Origin: Cyclobacteriaceae bacterium
GTDB lineage: Bacteria; Bacteroidota; Bacteroidia; Cytophagales; Cyclobacteriaceae
Assembly: GCA_030589835.1 (NCBI GenBank)
Contig: JAUUZS010000094.1
Span: forward strand, 1 to 10,391
Length of the DNA: 10,391 nt
Direction: 5' to 3'
Every line of letters starts with the position of its first letter. Position 1 is the first letter of the stretch. The notes below the pieces were generated by a model that saw only the letters and a list, made by a program, of their open reading frames with translations, was not told the origin of the DNA and did not search any database. The position numbers and the translations under genes were made by a program. Shown here piece by piece: positions 1-6,288 of this stretch.

Positions 1-762
1 CTCACGATCCTAACCCAGGTAGGAGGGATTGTTTATTTAATATCCGCATTGATGAGCCGGAGGTTTAGCCTTGGTCGAGTTAAGTCAATTGTGCTGTTTA
101 TTGGATTATATGCTTTTTTTTCTTTCGCAGTTTTGCCTTTTATAGCTCCATTTTTTGGGCGGGAGTCACTTCCCATCCGGGGAAATTTTCGGCCTGTTAA
201 TATCATGACTTGTGTGTTAAATCGCCATTATGTAACACCAGGACTTAAGCGCCAAATGCTACATATATCCAAGGAAATGAATCGTAAATTTGAAGGGACA
301 AGTGTCAATTATCTCGATGCTAACTTTCCATTTATGGACGGATTTCCATTAATCCCTCATTTGAGCCATAATGATGGCCGCAAGATTGATCTGGCTTTTT
401 ATTATATGGAAAAAAGTACAGGACGCAGGACCAATGCTTCCCCTTCATTTACCGGATATGGGATTTTTGAAAGCCCCAAAGAAGGAGAGATTAACTATCC
501 GAAAAAATGTAAAGCGCAGGGATATTGGCAGTACGGAGCGATTTCCTATATCACACCAGATTGGAAAAAGGATAAGTATAAATTGGATGTTGAACGGACA
601 AGCTCATTGGTGAGGCTTTTGGCTGAAAATAGGCAGACCTCCAAACTATTCATCGAGCCGCATTTAAAGGAACGGTGGAAGTTGAACAAGTATGAGAAAA
701 TCAGGTTTCATGGCTGTTATGCTGTTCGGCATGATGACCATATTCATACGCAGATTTATTGA
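1..762 (+). CDS. Membrane-anchored LAS-type (MepA/M15-like) murein peptidase homologue, 5' partial
   Basis: The frame is open from base 1 with no stop, so the start probably lies before the window; TTG at 49 and ATG at 52 are only internal candidates. Two hydrophobic stretches are visible, one coded by about 1-50 and one by about 82-160, followed by a domain of about 190 residues outside the membrane. Numbered from the TTG at 49, the domain has SHNDGRKIDL (His107, six residues, Asp114) and near the C-terminus RHDDHIHTQI (His228, His231, His233). H-x6-D plus a late HxH is the zinc-ligand layout of LAS metallopeptidases such as MepA (M74) and the M15 DD-peptidases, which cut peptidoglycan cross-links. 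The segment FIEPHLKERW before the HxH also resembles the MepA layout. Function is inferred from motifs and their order; the membrane anchor is unlike soluble periplasmic MepA. A catalytically altered homologue cannot be excluded. Confidence 0.62.
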   Translation, partial: LTILTQVGGIVYLISALMSRRFSLGRVKSIVLFIGLYAFFSFAVLPFIAPFFGRESLPIRGNFRPVNIMTCVLNRHYVTPGLKRQMLHISKEMNRKFEGTSVNYLDANFPFMDGFPLIPHLSHNDGRKIDLAFYYMEKSTGRRTNASPSFTGYGIFESPKEGEINYPKKCKAQGYWQYGAISYITPDWKKDKYKLDVERTSSLVRLLAENRQTSKLFIEPHLKERWKLNKYEKIRFHGCYAVRHDDHIHTQIY

Positions 763-801
763 GGATTGGTTTATAGAAGCCATATAAATCCACATAATTC
801 A

Positions 802-810
802 CTAATCTAG
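802..810. repeat. Left copy of 9-bp target-site duplication
   Basis: CTAATCTAG occurs here and again, identical and in the same orientation, at 950-958, directly flanking the inverted-repeat element. This is the arrangement left by transposition with a 9-bp (or 8-bp, TAATCTAG) duplication. Confidence 0.6.
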
Positions 811-949
811 TGTCTGTCTATAAAGTCCGATTTCTGCGTTATGTTCAACCTCAAAATGTGAGTTTACAAACGTAAACTCACATTTTTCGGATTTCACAAG
901 CCTTGAACTCGAACATTCTAGCTCAGACACTTGACTTTATGGACTGACT
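811..949. mobile_element. MITE-like non-autonomous element, 139 bp
   Basis: The ends are imperfect terminal inverted repeats: 811-827 (TGTCTGTCTATAAAGTC) against the reverse complement of 933-949 (AGTCAGTCCATAAAGTC), 14 of 17 identical. If the flanking CTAG parts are included, the match is 17 of 20. The 8-mer at 809-816 (AGTGTCTG) also recurs inverted at 924-931. The middle holds a perfect 15-bp hairpin. There is no room for a transposase, so the element would have to be moved in trans. It lies between two convergent genes, the common safe site for such elements. It is not matched here to any named IS family. A non-mobile structured repeat is the alternative, but the flanking direct repeat favours transposition. 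Confidence 0.6.
853..886. terminator. Perfect 15-bp hairpin inside the element; candidate bidirectional terminator
   Basis: AAAATGTGAGTTTAC (853-867) and GTAAACTCACATTTT (872-886) are perfect reverse complements around a 4-nt loop. The arms begin with an A-run and end in a T-run (five T, 883-887), so either strand yields a stem ending in U's. It lies between the ends of the plus-strand peptidase gene (762) and the minus-strand VF530 gene (955) and could terminate both. The stem is only moderately GC-rich, so termination strength is uncertain. Confidence 0.45.
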
Positions 950-958
950 CTAATCTAG
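950..958. repeat. Right copy of 9-bp target-site duplication, containing the VF530 stop codon
   Basis: Identical CTAATCTAG copy of 802-810. Bases 955-957 (CTA) read as the TAG stop of the minus-strand VF530 gene, so the insertion happened at the last codon without altering the protein. Confidence 0.6.
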
Positions 959-1185
959 ATCGATTGCAAATACAGTTCCTCGACTTTAGCTCTTGCCCAA
1001 GGCGTTCTTCTAAGGAATTTGAGGCTTGATTTGATCGATGGATTGTTGTTGAAGCAGTCTATGGTTATGAGTTCTCCCAAAGCTTTCCAGCCATATTCTG
1101 CGTGCAAGAATTCCAACATATCCGCCAGCTTAACGCCATGAAGGGGATTGTTGGCTTGTTCGTTATTTTTGTTTGTTGTCTCCAT
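955..1185 (-). CDS. VF530 family (DUF2132) small DNA-binding protein
   Basis: A 76-residue protein with the full signature of the VF530/DUF2132 family. After a polar N-terminal tail come NNPLHGVKL (residues 12-20), then EYGWKALGE (about 30-38), then CFNNNPSIKSSLKFLRRTPW (44-63) and KVEELYL (67-73). The family is a compact helical fold of about 70-90 residues described as DNA-binding, so the length is complete. The role in the cell is not established; the many Lys/Arg around 52-67 fit nucleic-acid contact. The start at 1185 gives the usual family N-terminus. It lies downstream of the CPBP gene on the same strand (67-nt gap) but may have its own promoter. The TAG stop sits inside the duplication beside the MITE-like element. 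Confidence 0.9.
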   Translation of the reverse strand: METTNKNNEQANNPLHGVKLADMLEFLHAEYGWKALGELITIDCFNNNPSIKSSLKFLRRTPWARAKVEELYLQSI

Positions 1186-1252
1186 CTACGTTGTTATAAA
1201 TACATCCGATTTGTTGATCATTGAAATGCAAAGATTAATAAATATTCTATGT

Positions 1253-2008
1253 TTATAAAAGTTCATAATATTCGATAAGTAGCGTTGTAGCGTTATGTGT
1301 GAAATGACCAATTATTCCGTATATCAATGATGAATATTTCTTTCTATAATATGATAATAAAAGAGCGAATGGGATGAGCCAAATGAAGCTTAACATGGAG
1401 AAATGAACTAATGCGAACAGAAAAGTAGATCCCCAAATTGCAGATTTTTCTCCACCGATAAAGGTCAAATTGTCAAAAACAAAGCCCCTAAATGCCAATT
1501 CTTCAAAAAATGCCGGAAAAACAGCCATGATGATCGTGGCGTAAAATAAGGGATATTCCAAATGTTGAAATAGCTGGAAAGAATTAAAAGTTTCATGAAA
1601 AAGGATTCGGTTTAGGTGATTCATTGAATAAGACACAATAAATCCTGTGGAAATGCAAATTACCACGATTGAGAGAAGGGGTAGCATTTTAACTGTATTT
1701 ATTTTCAAAAGACGCCAAACCGACACTTGCATGGTAGCAAATACAGCATCAATAATGGCAAAACAGGCAGTCCATAAAACGAGAATTTCAAGTGTTTGTT
1801 CGTTTAGTGCAGCAATTAATAGTAGAACTATTAATAGCAAGGAATATGTCGCAAGAAATTTGATATTCGAATTAAATTTGTTGTCAATTTCATGCTCAAC
1901 TTTAATGTCGATGGAATTGCGTTTGCCACAATTCGAACAATATTTGAAATGAACTAATTGTTCATGCGCACAAAATGGACATACCTCTTTTGAAAGGGCT
2001 TCTTCCAT
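1253..2008 (-). CDS. Zinc-ribbon CPBP (Abi/CAAX-like) intramembrane glutamic protease
   Basis: 251 residues. The N-terminus is a zinc ribbon with two CxxC pairs (Cys10/Cys13 and Cys24/Cys27). Several hydrophobic helices follow from about residue 51, and then the three CPBP motifs in order: EELAFR (Glu169, Glu170, Arg174), FALVH (Phe198, His202) and HFTHN (His235, Asn239). These are the catalytic and binding residues of the Rce1/Abi superfamily of intramembrane proteases, so the enzyme is probably active in the inner membrane; its substrate is unknown. Bacterial members have been linked to bacteriocin self-immunity and protein processing, which is not evidence for this one. The gene starts 1 nt after the stop of the upstream zinc-ribbon gene, so the pair is probably translationally coupled. 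The cytoplasmic ribbon suggests a recruitment or sensing function. Confidence 0.88.
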   Translation of the reverse strand: MEEALSKEVCPFCAHEQLVHFKYCSNCGKRNSIDIKVEHEIDNKFNSNIKFLATYSLLLIVLLLIAALNEQTLEILVLWTACFAIIDAVFATMQVSVWRLLKINTVKMLPLLSIVVICISTGFIVSYSMNHLNRILFHETFNSFQLFQHLEYPLFYATIIMAVFPAFFEELAFRGFVFDNLTFIGGEKSAIWGSTFLFALVHFSMLSFIWLIPFALLLSYYRKKYSSLIYGIIGHFTHNATTLLIEYYELL

Positions 2009-2009
2009 C

Positions 2010-2525
2010 TTAAATCGCCTTCACATCCTTAAGTTGGTTTATATAATTTTTCGCATCTTTTGCCGATGAAATTCCTTTCACAAATATTCCAATAAAAATG
2101 ACTTTCAGTATTATTCCATTAAAAAGAAGTACCGGATCAACTAAAACAACTGACAGCTGTAATAATATCCAAAATATAAATGCTGCAAGGATTCCGGTTA
2201 AAGGCTGTTTATTTACCCATACTACACATCCCAGGAATATAATCGATGAAATAAAGCTGCCTATTCCATCATTAAATGTCATTTCATTTGACAGAAAATA
2301 TATACCAACGAGGAAATTCAATCCGGCAAGTACATATAGGAGTGTTTTTACATTTTTCAGCTTCTTTCGGGCGTTATCAACTACATTCTTTTTAAGCTCA
2401 ATGCTATAATTATATTTGCCTTGTTCTTCAGAAGTCCCTCTTTCAGGATAACCACAATTGTTGCAAAACGTATCATTTTCTCCTAATTGTGTTTGGCATT
2501 TTGAGCAAGTTGTCATTTCTTCCAT
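2010..2525 (-). CDS. Zinc-ribbon four-helix membrane protein of unknown function
   Basis: 171 residues. An N-terminal zinc ribbon (Cys7/Cys10 and Cys21/Cys24, the latter in CNNCGYPERG) is joined by a charged linker (about 28-60) to four hydrophobic segments at about 61-78, 87-104, 109-129 and 133-152, ending in a short lysine-rich tail. I recognise no enzyme motif. It is the first gene of a two-gene unit with the CPBP protease, which also begins with a zinc ribbon; the shared ribbon and 1-nt spacing suggest that the two proteins work in one membrane complex (inference). ATG at 2525 is used; ATG at 2516 (residue 4) is equally possible and both keep the ribbon. The upstream region is AT-rich, with AAAGAA 5 nt before the ATG as a weak ribosome site. 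Confidence 0.75.
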   Translation of the reverse strand: MEEMTTCSKCQTQLGENDTFCNNCGYPERGTSEEQGKYNYSIELKKNVVDNARKKLKNVKTLLYVLAGLNFLVGIYFLSNEMTFNDGIGSFISSIIFLGCVVWVNKQPLTGILAAFIFWILLQLSVVLVDPVLLFNGIILKVIFIGIFVKGISSAKDAKNYINQLKDVKAI

Positions 2526-3316
2526 ATTAATTCTTTTTTATAATTTTTATAATTCATTGCATGAAACAATCAAAGAAAGCGTATAGCAAAGGATTTAGAT
2601 TAAGTTTAAATTTTATTGCATGTAAAGTGGTATTTTAATATGCTAAATTGATCATACCCTTATGGGCATGAAGCTAATGTTCAGTATGTATAGTTTCATC
2701 TTGTCTTGTTTTAATGCTTCAGGTATTCGGTTTAACTACGATGCACGGCCACAAAAAAATCATTTCCAGCTTTTTGGCAAGGAGCTAAGAGAAAAATATA
2801 ATCAGAGTGAAACTAAGGAATTTTAATTAAAAATGCCTCTTAAAAATAAATAATTAATTTAAGCATCCGATGCTAACCCGGTAAAGGTAAGTTGTCTGGT
2901 AATAAACTCACAAGCAAATATTGGTCGTTGAAATAGCGAAAAGTGCCCAATTGAGAAAGTGGATTTTTAAAAGATCATGTGATAGAGTAGTTAATTTTTT
3001 TTCCTTTTCGAGAGCATTTCGATTTACCAGACCGATGCCGATTGGTATTTTTCTTTGCCTGAAATAAACCAAAAAATGAATGATGCCCATGGTCCAACCA
3101 AACGATTCAACAGAAATTGCCCCGGAATCGAAAAACAGATTTTTTTAATCTCAACAGATCATCTATTTTTAAAGAAATAACCATAAAAATTTTTTTGAGA
3201 GCACGACACCCGATTAATCTATGTCACCTTAATGAGCTGTAGTGTTTTGTGATTTGATTTGAATATTTTTATAAATAATATATAATCGTGCTGGCAGGCT
3301 TTAAATGATATGATAA
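2526..3316. other. 791-nt gene-poor intergenic region
   Basis: An AT-rich gap between the divergent zinc-ribbon gene (minus) and the lipoprotein gene (plus). It should hold both promoters. No RNA gene, strong terminator or gene remnant is recognised. Two weak reading frames exist: a 54-codon plus frame at 2662-2826 and a minus frame at 2908-3090 that stays open upstream to about 3138. ATTGCATG occurs twice (2556-2563 and 2615-2622). A small palindrome AGCAT-CCG-ATGCT lies near 2860-2875. None of these is strong evidence of function. Confidence 0.5.
3259..3286 (+). promoter_or_regulatory. Possible promoter of the DUF6786-like gene
   Basis: TTGAAT (3259-3264), a 16-nt spacer and TATAAT (3281-3286) lie 30 nt before the ATG at 3317. 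This is a classical sigma-70 layout, but primary promoters in this phylum usually use TAnnTTTG and the region is very AT-rich, so a chance match is quite possible. Confidence 0.25.
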
Positions 3317-4597
3317 ATGAATTATAATATGAAAGGACATTGCCATTATTCAAGAGCAAATTTTGCCTTAAAAGGCCCGATGATGTTTGTGGTGCTCATT
3401 GCCATTGCATTTTTAACCTATACGTGCAGCCCAAAGGCCAAAGAAGAAAAAACTGCAAAACCTGAGAAAGGAACATTTGCCTATGATGTGGATTTTCTAT
3501 CAAAGCATCAGGAAACCATTGTCCTCAAAGACGGTGACGGACAGTTGGTGATTTGTCCGGCTTACCAGGGGCGTGTAATGACAAGTAGCTCAGACGGACG
3601 TTCAGGTTTGAGTTATGGTTGGTTGAATTATGACCTGATTGCTTCAGGAAAAATAGGAGATAAAATCCACGCAGTAGGAGGGGAAGATCGTTTTTGGCTT
3701 GGCCCTGAAGGAGGTCAATTTTCAATTTTTTTCAAAAAGGGAGATCCATTTGACTTTGATGCCTGGCAGACCCCGGCGCCTATTGATTCGGAGCCTTTTG
3801 ATTTGGTCTCTCAAACGGATAAATCCGCAACATTCAAAAAAGAATTCAGTCTTGTGAATTACAGTGGAAATGAAATGAAATTAAAGGTTGACCGCAGCAT
3901 CTCGCTATTATCAGCACAGGAATTAGAAGGTGTATTGGCCACAGCGCTCCCGGATAATTTGAGTGCCGTGGCCTATCAATCCTCAAACACCATCACAAAT
4001 ACCGGGGAATCTTCCTGGACCAAAGAAACAGGTACGTTGTCCATTTGGATATTGGGCATGTTCAACCCGTCACCCTCCATGACCATAATGATTCCTTTTA
4101 AGGAAGGTTCTGTAGAAGAATTGGGTCCAAAAGTGAATGATGCTTATTTTGGTAAAGTACCCAAAGAAAGGCTGATAGTTGGGGATGGGATTTTGTATTT
4201 TAAAGGAGATGGTCAGTACCGCAGTAAAATTGGACTGAATCCTAAAAGGGCCATGCCGGTCATGGGCAGCTATGATAAGGAAAGCAGCCTGCTCACCATT
4301 GTTCAATATTCCAAGCCAGATGGGGTAACAGATTATATCAATTCTATGTGGGAATTGCAAGATGAGCCTTTTGCCGGGGATGCTGCTAACTCGTATAACG
4401 ACGGACCGGTAGATGGAAGCGCTTTGGGACCATTTTATGAATTGGAAAGTTCTTCCCCCGCCGCTTTTTTAGCTGGCGGTCAAAGCATCCAACACACGCA
4501 CACCACGATCCATATTCGTGGAGATGAGATGGAGTTGGACGGGATAGTGCAGCAGGTTTTCGGAGTGAACCTGAGCCAGGTGAAGGAGGCGTTTTAA
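3317..4597 (+). CDS. DUF6786-like lipoprotein, probable mutarotase-type carbohydrate-binding fold
   Basis: 426 residues. A positively charged N-terminus, a hydrophobic core (residues 22-34, starting MMFVV) and LTYTC (Cys37) form a lipoprotein signal of the relaxed Bacteroidota type, so the mature protein is probably lipid-anchored in the outer membrane or periplasm. The diagnostic block is GGEDRFWLGPEGGQF (121-135), followed by an aspartate-rich DPFDFDAW stretch and, near the end, a histidine cluster QHTHTTIH (His393, His395, His399). This agrees with my memory of the DUF6786 family, beta-rich proteins with an aldose-epimerase-like fold often found near glycoside hydrolases; no catalytic activity is known to me. 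It precedes a GH29 fucosidase by 144 nt in the same direction, suggesting a shared role in fucosylated glycan use. ATG at 3317 is kept; ATG at 3329 (residue 5) also preserves the signal, whereas 3380 would remove its positive charges. Confidence 0.7.
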   Translation: MNYNMKGHCHYSRANFALKGPMMFVVLIAIAFLTYTCSPKAKEEKTAKPEKGTFAYDVDFLSKHQETIVLKDGDGQLVICPAYQGRVMTSSSDGRSGLSYGWLNYDLIASGKIGDKIHAVGGEDRFWLGPEGGQFSIFFKKGDPFDFDAWQTPAPIDSEPFDLVSQTDKSATFKKEFSLVNYSGNEMKLKVDRSISLLSAQELEGVLATALPDNLSAVAYQSSNTITNTGESSWTKETGTLSIWILGMFNPSPSMTIMIPFKEGSVEELGPKVNDAYFGKVPKERLIVGDGILYFKGDGQYRSKIGLNPKRAMPVMGSYDKESSLLTIVQYSKPDGVTDYINSMWELQDEPFAGDAANSYNDGPVDGSALGPFYELESSSPAAFLAGGQSIQHTHTTIHIRGDEMELDGIVQQVFGVNLSQVKEAF

Positions 4598-4741
4598 GGT
4601 GAAAAAGTTGCAGAAGGCAGTTGGCAGTATGAAAGGGGGGAGGATCAGTTCGAATAGGTGGGGATTGAGTATCGTACGATTTATTTATTGGAGATGAAAA
4701 ATTTAAGCGTGACAGAAGTTTATAACCAATCTTTTTTGATT

Positions 4742-5911
4742 ATGAAAAATATTTTCACCAGATCATTCGTAGTTATCATTATTTTCAGTATTACATATTC
4801 CTGTAATCAGAAGCCAAAAACAGCGCAAACAGAAAATGAGAAAAATGCTGTTCCTGGTTATTTGTCCGATTATGCTGATCTTTATCTTATCAATCCGAGG
4901 CAAGCCAACCTGGAATGGTTTAAGAACGCCAAATTCGGATTGTTCATGCATTATGGTGTTTCCAGCATTTTGGAAGAAGGCGAATGGGTACAATTACGCC
5001 ATGACCCACCAATCCCAGTTGCAGATTATGACACCCTGAGGAATTATTTTAATCCCAAAAACTTCGATGCCGATTTTATTACTGATCTGGCCCTTGAAGC
5101 GGGAATGAAGTACATCAACATCACCAGCAGGCACCACGATAGTTTCAGCCTGTTTAAAACAGCGCAGAGTGATTTTAATAGTGTTGATGCTCCAAATTGC
5201 GGTAGGGATTTGGTGGCCGAATTGGCTGAAGCCTGTGATAAAAAAGGCCTTGGATTGTTTTTATACTATTCTTATGGTGCGGATTGGAAACATCCTTATT
5301 TCTATCCGAGAGAGAAGGGATGGGGAGCGGCACGGCCAAATTATACCGAACCACAACCTGAATATAAGTTTGAAAAGGATGAAGATTTTGAACATTATAT
5401 CAATTTTGTTCATGCACAATTGAAGGAGTTGCTGACCCAATACCCAAATATCGCAGGCATTTGGTTCGACCCGATCATGGGATATTATAGCCGGCCAGAT
5501 TTATTTCCTATCGCAGAAACCTATGCTTTGGTGCGGTCTATGAATCCCCATGCCTTGATCTCTTTTAAACAGGGGGCAAATGGCGATGAGGATTTTTCTG
5601 CACCCGAGCGAGGCGGAGGGGCAAAAGTCGGACAGCAGTTTGAAGTAGCCAAAAATGTGTATGAAATGAATAAAGACAAACCGAAGGAGATTTGCAATAC
5701 GCTGCAACCGCATGCCTGGGGCTATAATAAGTCTGTCAATGGCAAGCACAAAAATGCCGATGAAGTTATGGACATACTGTATCAGATGGATAGTATTGGT
5801 GCAAATCTGCTCATGAATGTTGGCCCATTGCCGGATGGGTCATTTCCAGAAGAAGACATTGCCACCTTAAGGGAAGTAGGGAAGAGGTTAAGGGAACATC
5901 CGATTTGGTAA
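4742..5911 (+). CDS. Alpha-L-fucosidase, GH29, lipoprotein
   Basis: The frame is open from ATG 4658, but ATG 4742 is preferred because it gives a clean lipoprotein signal (MKNIFTR, hydrophobic core, TYSC with Cys21); the extra 28 residues upstream do not look like a signal. From 4742 the protein is 389 residues. GH29 landmarks are present in order: FGLFMHYG, ITSRHHDSFSLF, GRDLVAELAEAC, LFLYYSYGADW, GIWFDP with the expected nucleophile aspartate at residue 243 (codon 5468-5470), HAWGYNKS and LLMNVGPLPDGS. The reaction is retaining hydrolysis of terminal alpha-L-fucose from glycans. The acid/base residue is poorly conserved in the family and is not assigned. The protein ends right after the catalytic barrel (REHPIW) and lacks the C-terminal beta-sandwich found in many GH29 enzymes. 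Family assignment is secure; the natural substrate is not known. Confidence 0.93.
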   Translation: MKNIFTRSFVVIIIFSITYSCNQKPKTAQTENEKNAVPGYLSDYADLYLINPRQANLEWFKNAKFGLFMHYGVSSILEEGEWVQLRHDPPIPVADYDTLRNYFNPKNFDADFITDLALEAGMKYINITSRHHDSFSLFKTAQSDFNSVDAPNCGRDLVAELAEACDKKGLGLFLYYSYGADWKHPYFYPREKGWGAARPNYTEPQPEYKFEKDEDFEHYINFVHAQLKELLTQYPNIAGIWFDPIMGYYSRPDLFPIAETYALVRSMNPHALISFKQGANGDEDFSAPERGGGAKVGQQFEVAKNVYEMNKDKPKEICNTLQPHAWGYNKSVNGKHKNADEVMDILYQMDSIGANLLMNVGPLPDGSFPEEDIATLREVGKRLREHPIW

Positions 5912-6042
5912 ATATTTTGTGAATAAGTTGGAGAAAATATCGGCAAGCAATTTATTTCCTGAGATCGTGCAAAACTTGTTTTTTGTGCTTCTTGCAAAAG
6001 CTAAAATTTTAAAATCCGGATAGTGATGAGCTGCTTTCATTA

Positions 6043-6100
6043 AGCCAAAATGCCCCTAAACGCAAAAGCCTGTAAGGACATTCGTTTGGCTATTTTTTAT
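6043..6100 (+). terminator. Candidate terminator after the fucosidase gene
   Basis: AGCCAAA (6043-6049) pairs perfectly with TTTGGCT (6085-6091), with a partly complementary inner part (ATGCCCCT against AGGACAT), and is followed at once by ATTTTTTAT. The loop is long and the site is about 130 nt after the stop, so it is weaker than a textbook terminator. Confidence 0.4.
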
Positions 6101-6228
6101 TTCTTTCAGACTTAATATTGACAAGCAATACCCCACAAACGGTAGCTGACTTCCTTCCAATTCTGGTTACGCATGGGAAATTCTATAAAATAAATCTTTT
6201 TAGTAGAACAAAATTTAGATAGTGTACG

Positions 6229-6253
6229 TTATTAGTAATAATATATTAATATA
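6229..6253. promoter_or_regulatory. Two adjacent palindromes, candidate TetR operator
   Basis: TTATTA-G-TAATAA (6229-6241) is a perfect 13-bp palindrome and TATATTAATATA (6242-6253) is a perfect 12-bp palindrome abutting it. Both lie between the expected -33 zone and the -7 element of the regulator promoter, where a bound dimer would block RNA polymerase. The AT-only composition makes chance palindromes likely, so this is tentative. Confidence 0.35.
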
Positions 6254-6254
6254 G

Positions 6255-6262
6255 TATATTTG
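6255..6262 (+). promoter_or_regulatory. Bacteroidota -7 promoter element (TAnnTTTG) of the regulator operon
   Basis: TATATTTG matches the TAnnTTTG consensus exactly. A start of transcription would fall near 6268, just upstream of ATG 6271, which supports the second ATG at 6289 as the real start with a leader of about 20 nt. No clear TTG is seen at the -33 position, so basal activity may be low. Confidence 0.5.
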
Positions 6263-6288
6263 GATAATCAATGTACAGTATATACAAT

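Larger units (their letters stand above)
5912..6288. other. 377-nt intergenic region with terminator-like hairpin and regulatory DNA
   Basis: No coding potential is convincing here. The left half holds fucosidase downstream sequence and the hairpin at 6043-6100. The right end (from about 6220) is very AT-rich and carries the palindromes and -7 element of the downstream regulator gene. No RNA gene is recognised. Confidence 0.6.

Noticed and set aside
802..958. CRISPR repeat or attachment site for an integrase
   Set aside because: Only two 9-bp direct copies flank one inverted-repeat unit, there is no array of spacers and no integrase or tRNA nearby; a transposition footprint fits better.
1647..1952. 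Plus-strand 101-codon frame
   Set aside because: It lies entirely antisense to the CPBP protease, whose motifs are intact, so it is a shadow frame.
2098..2409. Plus-strand 103-codon frame
   Set aside because: It is antisense to the zinc-ribbon membrane protein and has no recognisable domain or signal.
2908..3090. Minus-strand 60-codon frame (open upstream to about 3138)
   Set aside because: The product is not recognised, there is no convincing ribosome site, it is short, and the frame hits a stop just upstream; chance or a very old remnant cannot be separated.
4658..4741. 28-residue N-terminal extension of the fucosidase
   Set aside because: It would bury a good lipoprotein signal peptide in the interior of the protein; the ATG at 4742 explains the sequence better.
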